A stretch of 64,000 nt of DNA from Pratylenchus scribneri (GCA_030063045.1 JAQSEB010000087.1:372001-436000), one strand, 5' to 3'; shown: positions 24,461-36,200, numbered from the stretch's first letter. Numbers and translations are program-made. The notes: generated by a model from the letters alone, not told the origin.

Positions 24461-25063
24461 GGTAATAGTAGGGTTTGTTCCTCCCATTTTTTTCTGAAAT
24501 TTTTTTTATTTTAAGCTAAAAACGTGTATTTAGGGTTTTCGTTGATGGGAAATCAGATTTTGGCATTTATTTTTCATAAATTAAATTTTCTGAACCAGTA
24601 CAGGTTTAAAAACCGGTTTCGAAAAATTCAACTTTGGTATTTTGGGTCATATTATACATCAATCGACGCGATTTGATGAGCTTATTATGATTCTGCAATC
24701 GGTTTTGCATAAACCTAAAATCAAAAAAGTTATGGCCATTTTAATCAGTCAGGTCATCAAACCCCCTTAATAATTTTAAATGGGCATAACTATTTTAGTT
24801 TTTGATTTTATGCGAAAAAGATTACAGATTAATGATAATTTCATCAATACGCGTCGAATGATGCATAAGATGACCCAAAATGCCAAAGTTCGATTTTTCG
24901 AAACCGGTTTATGAACCGATAACGGTTTACCCAGTACAGCTAATGAAAAACTAATTCTAAATTCTGATTCCCCATCATCGAAAACCCCTAAATACAGGTT
25001 TTTAGCTTAAAATAAAATAAAAAAAATTTTTAAAAAATGGGGGGAACAAACCCTACTATTACC
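24461..25063. mobile_element. 603-bp foldback element in GST intron 2
   Basis: GGTAATAGTAGGGTTTGTTC at the left end is matched by GAACAAACCCTACTATTACC at the right. The arms continue inward (AAGCTAAAAAC / GTTTTTAGCTT, GGTTTCGAAAAATC / GATTTTTCGAAACC). No coding sequence. Confidence 0.85.
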
Positions 25064-25190
25064 TAAATTTTTGGCAAAAATATTTTTTATTACAATGAAA
25101 AAACATAAAATTATTCTTTTAAAATTTGTTGGCAGATTTAAATATTCAATATTGAATAATAGAAAATTGCAAATAAAATGATTTAATGAA

Positions 25191-25233
25191 TACAAGCGCT
25201 CGGTCGCCGCTTCGCGGCTCCCGAGCGCTTGTA
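25191..25233. repeat. GC-rich hairpin, 20-bp stem
   Basis: TACAAGCGCTCGGTCGCCGC, three-base loop TTC, GCGGCTCCCGAGCGCTTGTA. 18 of 20 positions pair. It stands out as a GC island in very AT-rich intron DNA. See the similar hairpins at 26477 and 48066. Confidence 0.9.
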
Positions 25234-25599
25234 AAACACCATTAAAAATATAAAAATATTATAAAAATTGTATATTTAATAAATAATAATAATCAGAGCA
25301 ATCATTCATATGTACTTTATAAAAAAATTTTGAATTTTTTGAGGGTTCTTATCTGTGAAAATTAAATTTTTCATTTTAAAGAATTTTATTTTATTTTACT
25401 ATTTGCACTTTATATACTCGGTTTTCTCTCGTGGAATCATTTTTGGTCTCATTTTTCGATGCAATTAATCATTTTTTAAAATATAATATTTAATCTTTAA
25501 GGATTAGCTCTTTTTTTATTTTTTTTACTTTAAGTCCAACATATTTTGTTTTTGATTTCCGAATATTTTTTGTTCTCATTTTAAAAATTTTGTTTCGAA

Positions 25600-26445
25600 C
25601 ATTTCATATATTAGTTCATCCAAACATTGTGTTTTTGATTCTTCCAACATTTTATGTTTTTGTTTCCCCCAATATTTTGTGTTTTCGATTCACATAACAT
25701 TTTATGTTTTTGATTCCCCCAACATTTTATGTTTTTGATCCCCCCAACATTTTATGTTTTTTGTTTTTGATTCCCCCAACATTTTATGTTTTTTGTTTTT
25801 GATCCCCCCAACATTTTATGTTTTTTGTTTTTGATCCCCCCAACATTTTATGTTTTTTATTCCCCCAACATTTTATGTTTTTGATTCCCCCAACATTTAA
25901 TATTTCAATTCATTCAAACATATTGTGTTTTTGTACATCCAAACATTTTTTGTTTTAATTCATCCAAACACTTTTTTAGTTTATTCAAACATTTTATTTG
26001 TTAGTTAATTTAAACATTTTTAATTTTAATTCATCCGAAAATTTTAATGTTTTTGTTTTCCCAAACAATTTGTGTTTTTGTTCATCCAAATATTTGAATG
26101 TTTTGTTTTCCAAAACAATTTGTGTTTTTGTTTATCAAAGCATTTGTATGTTTTTGTTTTCCCAAACAATTTGTGTTTTTGTTCATCCAAACATTTGAAT
26201 GTTTTGTTTTCCCAAACAATTTGTGTTTTTGTTCATCCAAACATTTGAATGTTTTGTTTTCCAAAACAATTTGTGTTTTTGTTTATCAAAGCATTTGTAT
26301 GTTTTTGTTTTCCTAAACAATTTGTGTTTTTGTTTATCAAAGCATTTGTATGTTTTTGTTTTCCTAAACAATTTGTGTTTATGTTCATCCGAAAATTTGA
26401 ATTTTTTATTTTCCCAAACTTTTGTTTCAATTTCATTATATTAAG
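25600..26445. repeat. Tandem repeats in GST intron 2
   Basis: Two related blocks: 25600-25900 has CAACATTTTATGTTTTT units with CCCCC, and 26040-26420 has about 51-bp units containing CCCAAACAATTTGTGTTTTT and a TTCATCCAAACATTTG or TTTATCAAAGCATTTG spacer. Apparent reading frames on both strands are periodic artefacts. Confidence 0.9.
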
Positions 26446-26476
26446 TCATTTTCTATCCATTATTTTAATTGCTTAA

Positions 26477-26517
26477 AGGAGCGGCCGGGAGCCGCTGCGC
26501 GGCTCCCGGCCGCTCCT
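26477..26517. repeat. GC-rich perfect palindrome, 19-bp stem
   Basis: AGGAGCGGCCGGGAGCCGC, loop TGC, GCGGCTCCCGGCCGCTCCT. All 19 positions pair, nearly all G-C, within intron DNA that is otherwise mostly A and T. It shares the core CCGC-(3 nt)-GCGGCTCCCG with the hairpin at 25191. Confidence 0.95.
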
Positions 26518-27271
26518 GTTGTCAATTTTCAATGCTTTTCACATCCTTTTTTGTCATTTTACATTCCCGGCAATACAATTTACTCAAATTTTAATAAAGA
26601 TCATTATTTAATAACGATTTAATCAAAATAATTAATTAAAATGATGAAAAAATATGTTATTTTTATAATTATTTAAATATAATCCACCACAAAAATATTT
26701 ATTCTTGTTTCTTTTATTTCTTTATATTTTATGCTTAGATACTCTTTTTTCTTTATTTCTTCTCTCCATCATTTATTTTTGGATAAAAAGTCTTAAAAAT
26801 TAAAAAAAACAAAACGCCAAAAAAGGGAAAATTTAAACGCCCTTTTTGTTTTGCGTTCGGTCGAGAATTCGTTTAGTATATTAGGATGGCGAAATTAAAT
26901 AAAAATAGGAAAAAATAATTTTAATTTATAATATCTTTTAATGCTCAACTAATCATCAATTTTTTGCCAATCTATTTGTAATTTTTGCTCATTTAAATGA
27001 GATTTTCTTGATTTATTCTATGTGCCAAAAACCTGCGATTAATGCCATTATATTTAAATCTTCTAGGATTAATGCCAGCCGATACATTGACAAAGGCAAA
27101 ATTGAATATGGTTGTTGATCAAATCAGTGACACTTAGAACACAGATGGAGTCAAACAATGGGGCAGAGTCCGGCTTGGCATTATTCCATGTGATGACAAG
27201 GTTGTGGTGAAATTATATGGTGGATAAAACACTAAAAAAGATATAAAAAGATTTAATAATTCTCCTATTAT

Positions 27272-27641
27272 CAGAGCTGTGCCTTTCATAATTCTTAGCT
27301 CCGGCCCTTAAAATTTTAAGCTCCAGCTCCGGGCTCTGACTCTCAAAATTTTTTGCTCTAGCTCCGGAGCGGAGCCGGAGCTGAAAAAATTTTTCTGCCT
27401 CCGAATTGGCTCCGACTCATTTTTTTGGTAAAAAATTTAAAAAATAATATAAATTTAATCTTTACAAATAAATTAATATTATTTTCACTTCATTAAAATG
27501 AAAATTTAATAAAAAATGATCTAAAAAAGAAAATTTTTCTAAAAAAAAAACCGAAGTCGACCGGAGTCCGGAGTACCCGAAATTTTTAGCTCCGACTCCG
27601 GGGCGGAGCCGGAGCTTAAGTCGGAGCTAGACACAGCTCTG
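27272..27641. mobile_element. hAT-like MITE, family D, copy 1
   Basis: The ends CAGAGCTGTG and CACAGCTCTG are flanked by the exact 8-bp repeat CCTATTAT (27264-27271 and 27642-27649). The interior is rich in AGCTCCG/CGGAGCT words. Located in GST intron 3. Confidence 0.9.
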
Positions 27642-28621
27642 CCTATTATCCATTAAATTTCAATGGGTAATGGCTTGAGCGCCAGCGATTTTGTCTAGTC
27701 ACATAGCTCGGTAAAGATGAAACCATTTAATTCAATCTTAGTATTAATGGAGAGAGCTATGCATTTTTGATAGGGTTTCACCGGAAGTTCCGGTTCCGGT
27801 GGCCGGAAGAAATTAATATAATTTAACTCATTATTTTTATTATCGGGCTTATAAATATGCTTTTTTTTTAGGCAGCCTATTTCCGGGAAAAAGTTCGTCC
27901 TCATTTGGACAATTGTGCTGGCCTAATCGAAAAGTTCCTGGTCGAAAATGGATCAAATTCTTTACTTTCTGCTGGAGACAAAGTAATCAAAAAAATTTAA
28001 TAAAAATGATCAAATTTGCTAGATAACTTGGGCGGACATTTATGTGGCCGAATTTTTCAGTAAAGCAGTGGACTTTGGCGAGAAAGATTTCCTCGAGGCG
28101 TATCCACGCATAAAAGAATTAGTTGATCGGGTCCAAAATGAGCCGGCAATTAAAAAGGTAATAATAAATAACATATAATCATAATAATGGATCCAAAATA
28201 TATCATCATTTTTTAGCACATCGAAGAGAGAGCAGCGAGCGCGTTTTAAATTTAATTGGCTTCGCAATGAATAAAATTCTGTGGAAGTAATTTAAAATAC
28301 ATCGATTTTATGGAATATAGATAGATATGAAAAAATTAATAATATAATATCAATGATATTTTAAATCTTTTGAAATAAATTTAATTGAATATTGAATAAA
28401 ATTTTCTCTTTTGTTAATATTTTTCTTATTTAATATATTAAATTTTTTTAATATGAAAAATTTTATATTAATTTTTAAAACTATGGAAAAAATGTCATCC
28501 TCATAATGCGGATATGGATTTTCAAAATGAAATACACACATAATTTTTATTCAGAAAAAAAAAAAATTAAAAAATCTTATCAATCAAATAATTTTTTTTT
28601 AAATTTTGAATTTTTTACTCT

Positions 28622-30131
28622 TCATTTTTTGCCGCATCCCGTGCCCCAACAATAATGATAGGGTTGACCGCCGGTATTGAAGCCCCCGCCATTGCAAGAA
28701 TTGCATCCTCCATATTGACCCGAATTTTGGTTACCGCCTCCGCATTGACCACAAGAACAGCACAGATTATCTTCAAGGAAAATTTGGAAAATAATATAAA
28801 ATTTATATTCAAATAATTCATTGTAATTATAATAATGGAAGAATTGGTTGTTATATCATTTATTAATTATTATGCATTTATATTTTCTTATATTTTATTC
28901 CTCTGTGTTCTCTGAGTTAATTTGTATTTGTATGAAAGAAAGAAAGAAAATGAGTAATAGTCTATAATTCAACAAAAGGAAGAAACCATTTTGGGTAGGC
29001 TATATCCTATATGTGATTTGAAAACTTTAAAATTCTCGAAAATCTGGCCTTCTTAATTTTGAAACAATTTGTGAAATAAGCGAATTTTCCTCAAAAATTC
29101 CGGTTTATTATACTTAAAAATATGTAACTATCTTATTGGTTATTGCAAGGATTATATAAAATCTAGAAGAGCTAAATTCTAGAAGACACTGTACTTTCAA
29201 TGGTATATCGCTTTCAAAAATATGTTAATAAATATCGGTACTGTTCTGTTTTGTGACACCCCCATAAAAACGTATGAAAATCACATCCTAGAGGTAATTT
29301 GGGTGCTGATCACGAATCTGAGCTTATTTTTTGCATATCTCGTCAATGCCGTGAGTTAATTGAAATTTAAAATTGAAAAAGTATAGGGTCCCCCTTTGCT
29401 TAGCGAAACTCTGAAAAAAGTCAAAAATTTTTCGGCCATGTTATGGCTCAATCGATGTGTATTGATGAACTGATCATTAATCTACCATTAGTTTGGCATA
29501 AAACTCAAAAAAAATTATGACCATTTTTATTTTCATATTTAAAGTTAGGATTTCGGCTTAGGATTAAGGTTAGGCTAGAATTAGGGCTCTAATGCTCAGA
29601 GCATAGGAATGTTAAAGTAGTCCAATGTATTGCTTGAGCTTAATTTCAAGCATAGATTCGTGTTCAGCACCCAAAATTACCTCTAGGATATGATTTTCAT
29701 ACTTTTTATGGGGCTGTCACAAAACGGAAAAGTACTTAAATATCTTGCTGACTGATTTGTGGACTGAAAACAAATGGTAAATTTTCATCGAGGTATTCAT
29801 TGGTCAATCATTGTCAGAGTTAAATTATTCTTTATTAGAGGCATATTCCCTTTTGCGACCTATACTCACTTCCGCATCCATTCATACAGCCCTGCGGGTT
29901 CCTTTTGCTTACGGCCTTCATCATCGATGAACTGTGGAAATAATTATATTGAATCTGTTTTCTAATGATTCATTTTTCATAATTTTCAATGTTTTTTTTT
30001 CTATCTCAACTATTTTGCCAAAAACTTCTCCTCAATTTCCCATATTTTTACCCATGAAAATTCAAATCGGCCAAACAGTAGCAGATTAATGTAGTAACCA
30101 AAAAGTAAACAGCAATTTGAGAAGAGGACAT
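28622..30131 (-). CDS. Small secreted Cys/Gly-rich peptide
   Basis: Exons 30052-30131, 29870-29931 and 28622-28770 join in phase to 96 residues. The start context is AAAATG, and residues 1-21 (MSSSQIAVYFLVTTLICYCL plus A) form a clear signal peptide with a cut before Asp22. The mature part is basic (MMKAVSKRNPQG), then Cys/Gly/Asn-rich: CMNGCGNN, CCSCGQCGGGNQNSGQYGGC, NSCNGGGFNTGG, ending YHYCWGTGCGKK. The donor GTGAGTAT after exon 2 is near-ideal. The pattern recalls nematode glycine-rich antimicrobial or effector peptides, but I do not recognise a named family. The overlapping frame in exon 3 (CAVLVVNAEAV) is rejected because it does not join in phase. Intron 2 contains a 500-bp MITE. It converges on the GST gene, about 370 bp away. 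Confidence 0.72.
29237..29736. mobile_element. Family H MITE, copy 1
   Basis: 500 bp; left GGTACTGTTCTGTTTTGTGA, right TCACAAAACGGAAAAGTACT. Flanked by TAAATATC at 29229-29236 and 29737-29744 (exact 8 bp). Internal arms ATCCTAGAGGTAATTT / AAATTACCTCTAGGAT. The loop has GGTTAGG and TTAGGGC-like words. In an intron of the secreted peptide gene. Confidence 0.88.
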
Positions 30132-31347
30132 TTTGAGAAAAAATGGCAAGAAAAAGAATGAATGAATGGAAATATAGAAATGAATTGGCCAATTTATTTG
30201 TACCCCATTTAAATTTGCCCTTTCCAATTTTAGTTTAATTTTTTTCCATTCAAAAAAAAATTAAATTAATTAATTTTGGCTGCCTCCCAGACATTTAGAT
30301 TGATCAGTGGTGCCAATTTGTTTTTTTTTTTTAAATTTTGGATGAGGCTTTGAGTGGAACGATGTGAAAAGGAGGAAATGAAATTTTTTGTCTGTCGAAA
30401 ATAAAACCATATTTTTTCTCAAAAAACAGGTTTTATTTTATTGCCTTATATATTAATAAGAAAGGAGAAGGAACTGCAATGAGAAATGGGATAATTAAAT
30501 TTGTTAAAAAAAAATTTTTAATTTCTGATGCTATATTTAAATAATTTTTAATAAATAATTGGGAAAATATTTTTTGGCAAAAATTTACTTTTTTTGACAA
30601 AAGACTTTTTGTGGCCACATGTTTTGGTCATAGATATGGCTTATGGCATAGTAAGAATTATGAAAAAGTTTGGTACTCTTAAAAAGGTTGATTTTGGTTT
30701 TCGGTGCCAAAAAATTATTTATATTAGAAAATAAATAAAAAAAATAGGCAAAAATTGATTAAGAAAAAGCAAGAGCCACTAAATAAATTATATAATTTAG
30801 TATACCCATTCTTCTTTCCTCTGGAAATATTTACATATTTTAATATGCTCTGAAAATTTAATTTTTCATCTTATTTCTTAAATAATAAATTAAGGAACAG
30901 TAGCCCAACATATCAGCCAAATAGATGCACAGCTTTCTAAAAGAAAAGTATTGAATAATTTTCAATAAATTTGATTGATGTATCGAAAGATGAAGAAATC
31001 ACATGAATAAGTTTAAAATTCAAATAATTATGAACTTAAATTAGGGGTCGCATCCAATTAAGACAATTTATAAGGACAAAATTTCGATTTTATAAGGTCA
31101 TAAGGGGCAAAAATTTTAAAATTTAAGGACTTTAATTTTTTTTTCAATTTTTAAATAAGAAAATTGTTTTTATCAGTTCGAAATTATTGTATTTCCTTAT
31201 AAATGTATTTCTTCACATTTTTTACTTGTTTTTGGTAACGTGAATTTTGAATTTTCATAAAATTTTGATTAATGATTTGAAATTATTCCCAAAATTTGCT
31301 TGAAATTACCGACCCAATATGGGGCATAGTAGCATCTACTTAACACA
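30132..31347. other. Intergenic, upstream of the secreted peptide gene
   Basis: AT-rich 1.2 kb holding the promoter of the secreted peptide gene. No frame is convincing. 31040-31140 has repeated T/AAGG words (TATAAGGACAAAA, TATAAGGTCATAAGG) that may be an old repeat. Confidence 0.45.
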
Positions 31348-31698
31348 TCATAATTGCCCTCCAGCCTCCACTTCAACATAAAGAAAATCCTGCAAATTTA
31401 TTATTCATTTAATTTAGAAAATCCAATATCTTAAAATATGCGTATCAAAGGCAATTTTATTAAAACTTTCCATTTTATTTCGAATTAAATGCAACTATTT
31501 TTTTACCTTTTTATTTTTGTTATTCCCCAATCCCCAATGTGCTATTTGGCATGAATCCAACAATTTCTTTGCCGTTTTCGTTATTTTTTCCTTCCCAAGC
31601 TCTGCTGTGGATTGCGCAACCAAAAATGAGTTGTTTTCTTCTTCCACTCCTTCCAATTTAGGTTTGAGTGAGTGAGGTCCCAACACCCAACTCCCCAT
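31348..31698 (-). CDS. Unrecognised two-exon candidate, 77 residues
   Basis: Exon 31507-31698 starts at an ATG and includes KLEGVEEENNSFLVAQSTAE and KKLLDSCQIAHWGLG. It has a GTAAAA donor. Exon 31348-31389 follows a TTTGCAG acceptor, joins in phase 0, and ends DFLYVEVEAGGQL, stop. The composition is protein-like, but I recognise no family and the 5' end may lie in another exon. It abuts a family B MITE, so it may be the end of a broken gene. Confidence 0.35.
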
Positions 31699-31856
31699 CA
31701 AATTTCTTCCTCCTCAAAAGCATCCTTGGGGGATGAGAAGGGCACAGTCCACAGTGAACAGTGGCATCCCTTTTTTCAATGCATTTATTTTTCTTCGTCT
31801 CAAAACAATCTAGGCCTGCTGCTCAAAACTTTACTTTTCCTCCATATTTTCCACCC

Positions 31857-32215
31857 GTATTACGCTTTTTGCGGACCTGTCATTTTGCGGACGAAACGGT
31901 TTGGTGCCGCTAGCGATAAGTTTTATGGGGAATTGTATATAGCATTTTATTAGGTATAAAATTAGCTACAAAATGACATCGAAATCTTTGATCAATTTTG
32001 TGTTTTCAAAGAGTTATGGCCAAAAAACGGCCAAAAACACAGTTTTAATTAAATCAACAGTTTTTTGGCCATAACTCGCTGAATACTCAACATGGGCCAA
32101 ATCTTTTGATATCATTTTGTAGCTAATTTTATGACTAATAAAATGCCAAAGCAATGCCACATCGACTTTACCGTCAACAGCGCCATACCGTTTCGTCCGC
32201 AAAAGGCGACTAGCC
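31857..32215. mobile_element. Mutator-like MITE, family B, copy 2
   Basis: Arms TTGCGGACGAAACGG and CCGTTTCGTCCGCAA; exact 9-bp flanking repeat TTTCCACCC (31848-31856 and 32216-32224). The long frames crossing it are palindrome shadows. Confidence 0.88.
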
Positions 32216-32733
32216 TTTCCACCCCAATTTCCCATCCACTTTTGAGAAAAAGAATCAAATATCCTGTCTTTGCTTTTTGGCAGCCAAAATGCCCCCAATT
32301 TAATCAAATTAATATTCAAATTACCTCCAAAAATATTCCCAAAATGCATTTCATTTTATCTCAAATTCATGCAGTTTGCCTTCTTTTCATCCACAAAAAT
32401 TATACAAAATTGGTGACAAAATTTGTAATTTTAACCAAAATCCAAAACCACAGAACGAAGCGACCAATAGCGAGGCAAATTTATTTTAAAACAATATACA
32501 AAACAAAAGGGATAGGAGGGCAGGAAAAATGTTTGTCCCGCATTCAAGAGAGCACATTTATATTTCCTTTTTTAAAATAAAAGCAAAAATTATGTGAAGA
32601 AGAATGGCCCTTAACTCTCACAATGTTGTTTGCCCATCGGCCATTTCATTACTAGTGACAATTTAGGTTTTTATTAATTAATTTTCAACTAAATATATTC
32701 ATCCCATCCACATCAATAATTTTTATTTAATAT

Positions 32734-32861
32734 CAGGGTTGCCGCGAGTTACCCGAAACCCGAGGTTTTTGGCGACCCGAAACGCATGACCTGAACCAAA
32801 AATTTTGGTTAACCCGATCCGAAACACGACCCGAACTTCTCGGCGACCCGCGGCAACCTTG
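32734..32861. mobile_element. Short hAT-like MITE
   Basis: 128 bp, ends CAGGGTTGCCGCG and CGCGGCAACCTTG. Flanks TTTAATAT and CTTAGTAT match at six of eight positions, so the insertion is older. The interior repeats GACCCGAAAC-type words. Confidence 0.7.
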
Positions 32862-32957
32862 CTTAGTATTTGCCAAAAAATGGGTCAACAGCGAATTTGG
32901 TCCTCCCCCCCTCCTCCCCAATTATTCTTTCCCATTCCATGCCCATTGGCAAGCAAG

Positions 32958-33128
32958 CAATTTTAATTAAACCAACGGTTTTTTGGCCCTAACTCGGTGA
33001 ATATTCAACATTGGCCAAAACTTTTGATGTCATTTTGTAGCTAATTTTATGCCAAATAAAATGCTATAAAAAATGCCACTCTAGCTTTACTACCTTAGGC
33101 TCCAGACCGTTTCGTACGCAAGTGTCGC
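32958..33128. mobile_element. Half copy of family B MITE
   Basis: Only the right arm is present: from TTTTTTGGCCCTAACTCGGT through CCAGACCGTTTCGTACGCAA to GTGTCGCAGTACG. The left arm is missing. Confidence 0.7.
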
Positions 33129-33271
33129 AGTACGAATTTTGTCGACAAACAATTTCGCACCCTTTTATTATAGTAATTATTTAAAAAATAATATTATTTG
33201 ATAAATGATATCCATGCATTGAAAATTTTTTTTATGTATAAATAATGAATTTAAAAATAATAATTTTATAG

Positions 33272-36200
33272 TACCATATTGGGTCCAACAACTTTTCATC
33301 AATGCCGATGTTGCAGTTTTCGAAAGGAATGTTTATTATCATGATTATCGGTCACATTACAGTGACCTCTTTCATTGCATTTTTGCTCCTTTGGAAAAAA
33401 CTGCTAAAATTTTGCTTTCTGCCACGACATTTGATCGTGTTCAAAAAGGTAAAACCATATAAAAAAAATATAAAATTAACTAAGTATAAAAATTTTTTAA
33501 TTATTTTTTTAAGACAAAAATCATTTATAAAAATTTTAAATATTTTTTGATTTAGTAATTGAAAAACTTCCTGCCAGTTCCAAAGGAGTATTCAATGGTG
33601 TTAGGCCATCATTTATGAGCCTTTTGTTTCTTCTTTTGTCGCTAGATCGAGCTGCAATTGATTTGGAACAATCGAAATTTATTGTTGATGATGACAATTC
33701 CACCAAATCGGAACATGCATCAAATTCAACCACCCCGAGCCCAATTCATTTGGATGCATTTATGATGCGAAATGCCTCTGGTCGAGCGCAGGAACGGAGA
33801 TTTGTGGAAACTCAGAGCGAGTTATGCATTGATGCATTGCACACATCAATGGAGCCAAAACATGTGAAAATTTTTTATTTTAATTAAAAATATCACTTAA
33901 AAAAAAATTTACTTGTAGAGTTTAAAAATTATTTTTAAATAATTTTTCCCTTGAACATATAATATAAAAAAATTTAAAGAAATAACCCGAAGGCTTCAAT
34001 TTTCGTTTTTTTTCAATTTCGATAATTTTTAGACCCTCCGAAATTTCGATTTTCCATTCGGAAAATTTTGATAAAAATCGAAAAAAATCGAAAATTATGT
34101 AAAATATATGTTATAACGATTATGGGGAATTGACGATTCCCGGGAATCATCAAGCAATTTGGTTGACGAATTTCGGGAATCTCGGCTTCTAGACATCGTA
34201 CAGACTCGAGAATAGGCTCATTCGACTCGACATAGTCGATTTAGTATAGGAAATTTCAATTACAGACCCCTAACCCTTAGCCCCTAAAACCCATGCCGAC
34301 CCTAACCTAACCCTAACCCTAGCCCCTAAATCAGTCTGAAATTGAAATTTCATATAGTATATCGATCATGCTGAGTCGAATGAGCCTACTCTCGAGTCTG
34401 TAAGATGCCTAGAAGCCGAGATTCCCGAAATTCGTCAACCAAATTGCTTGACGATTCCCGGGAATCGTCAATTCCCCAGATTCGGCGCAACATATATAAA
34501 TGACTTTTGGCATAAAATTTCTTTTCTAACATTTAAAGAAAATTAATTTTTCATTCCTATTTTCATTTTGAACTTATCTATGACCATAATTTTGCGTTTA
34601 TTGGCCAATAAATTTTATTAAGCTTAATTTTTACCTCAAAAATAAAATTTTATATGTAAATTTTTCTTTCGATTTTTCGATTTCATATCAATTTTTGGTC
34701 ATTTTTAATAAAAAAAAAATGACGATTTTCGATTTCGAAAAAATTTTTGACCCTCCGAAAATCCGATTTCGATTTTTTTAAACATCGAAGTTCGAAGACA
34801 TCCCCCGCCCATACAAATCTACATATATAAAAAGACCAAGAGTCAGTTAAATTGTTTAATTTTTTAATTTATTGATGATGGAATTGCTAATTAATATGGG
34901 ATTTACAGTTAACGCTTCTCATCAATTCTAAGCTGGATGAATTGGAAAGTCAATTGAGAAAAGAGAACGACACCGTAGGGCCAACGATGACACTCTTGGC
35001 AGCTTATGGAAATGATCGTCTAGAATTAGAGGAAAACTCCAATACAAAAAGTAATGAAGATGATAATAGCAATTCCAATTCTGCTGATAAGGAAATGGAA
35101 AATTTGTTGGAAGAAACTAACCAGCTATGGCATAACGATATTTTTATTAAACGAAATCGACGTTGGCTGAAGCACATGAATGCATGGATGCAAGAAGAGC
35201 CGGAAAAAACATTCTTTTTTTCATTTGGCGCAGGCAAGTTTTTTCAATTTTTACTAAATTAAAATTTATTATTCAATATAATGTCATATCATTTTCGAAA
35301 ATATTTTTTGGGCATCAACAAAAAATTCAGTAAATTGTGAAATTTTAGTTGGATACATTGTTTAGAATTTGACAAAGTTTTAGACTTTGGAAAATGTTAT
35401 TCAGAACTTTTTAACATATTTTAAAAAATAGAAATTTATCGTGAACCCAAACAAACATGGTACAATTGTTTGAAGGATTATTATATTTCATTTTTTACTC
35501 AAACTTTAAAAGTATGTTTAAAAGCTCTGAAACACATTTCCAATAAAAAGTTTTTATGCTATTCTCATTTGAAATTACTTATTTGAATTAGTACTTTTCT
35601 GTTTTACAACCCCCAGCAAAAATGATGAAAATTACATCCTAATAGTAATTTTGGCGTAGAAAACGAATCTGCAGTTGAAATTAAGCCCAAATAAATCATT
35701 GAACTTCTTTAGGATATCCAGGCTCCGAACCCTGAGTATAATTCTAGTCTAAGTCTTAATTCTAAGTCGAAATTCTAGCATTACTTCTGTAAATTACAAA
35801 GTCATATTTTTTTTTTATTTTAAGTTTTATGCGAAACTAATGGCAGATTCGTGATCAGCTAATCAAGACTCGTCTGAGATAAAATATGATCATGAAAAAT
35901 TATGACACTTTTTTCGAATTTCGACCCAAATAAGGGACCCTTTATATTTTCATTTTTAAATTTCACATAATTCACGTCATTGAAGTGATAGGCAAAGGCA
36001 AAAAAAAAGCTCAGATTCGTGTTCTAAGCCAAAAATTAATTTTCATCATTTTTGGTAGGGGTGTACCAAAACCGAAAAGTACCTTTGAATGTTTCTGGTC
36101 GAATTTCATAGAAAGTCCGACTAATTTATATATTTTAAGTATTTTTATCAATTTAATTTTTCAATAAAAAATAATTTTCTTCTATCAATAGGTCATTTCA

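Larger units (their letters stand above)
23691..28249 (+). pseudogene. Sigma-type glutathione S-transferase with in-frame TAG
   Basis: GSTs conjugate glutathione to electrophiles; nematode sigma-type enzymes are cytosolic or secreted. Six exons, 23691-23832, 23877-23969, 27067-27200, 27872-27982, 28023-28157 and 28217-28249, agree in phase and total 216 codons (usual about 206). The N-domain has LYYFGLRGRAEYIRQILK with the catalytic Tyr, [13 protein letters not shown], and the glutathione-binding [10 protein letters not shown]. The C-domain has REKVRPHLDNC, ITWADIYVAEFF and RIKELVDRVQNEPAI. Exon 3 contains TAG at 27135-27137, where relatives have a residue in the same frame; a TGG Trp codon one base different would fit. 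Either this is a recent pseudogene, a null allele, or a base error. Intron 1 uses a GC donor (AG|GCAATG). Intron 2 is 3.1 kb and repeat-filled. AATAAA is at 28270-28275. Confidence 0.85.

Noticed and set aside
26000..26476. Overlapping frames with FPKQFVF / KHKLFGKTK repeats on both strands
   Set aside because: Products of the tandem repeat in the GST intron.
28615..28821. 68-codon frame with CAVLVVNAEAV, minus strand
   Set aside because: Overlaps the Cys/Gly-rich exon in another frame; only the Cys/Gly frame joins the signal-peptide exons in phase.
30010..30192. 60-codon hydrophobic frame, minus strand
   Set aside because: Shadow of the signal-peptide exon; the supported start is the ATG at 30131 in a different frame.
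32131..32580. 149-codon frame, plus strand
   Set aside because: Its first third is the arm of a family B MITE; the rest is low-complexity Lys/Ile-rich sequence without codon bias or splice support.
34260..34340. Interstitial telomere or chromosome end
   Set aside because: The CCCTAA-like words are irregular, lie in the loop of a foldback element and recur in other MITEs; not a telomere tract.
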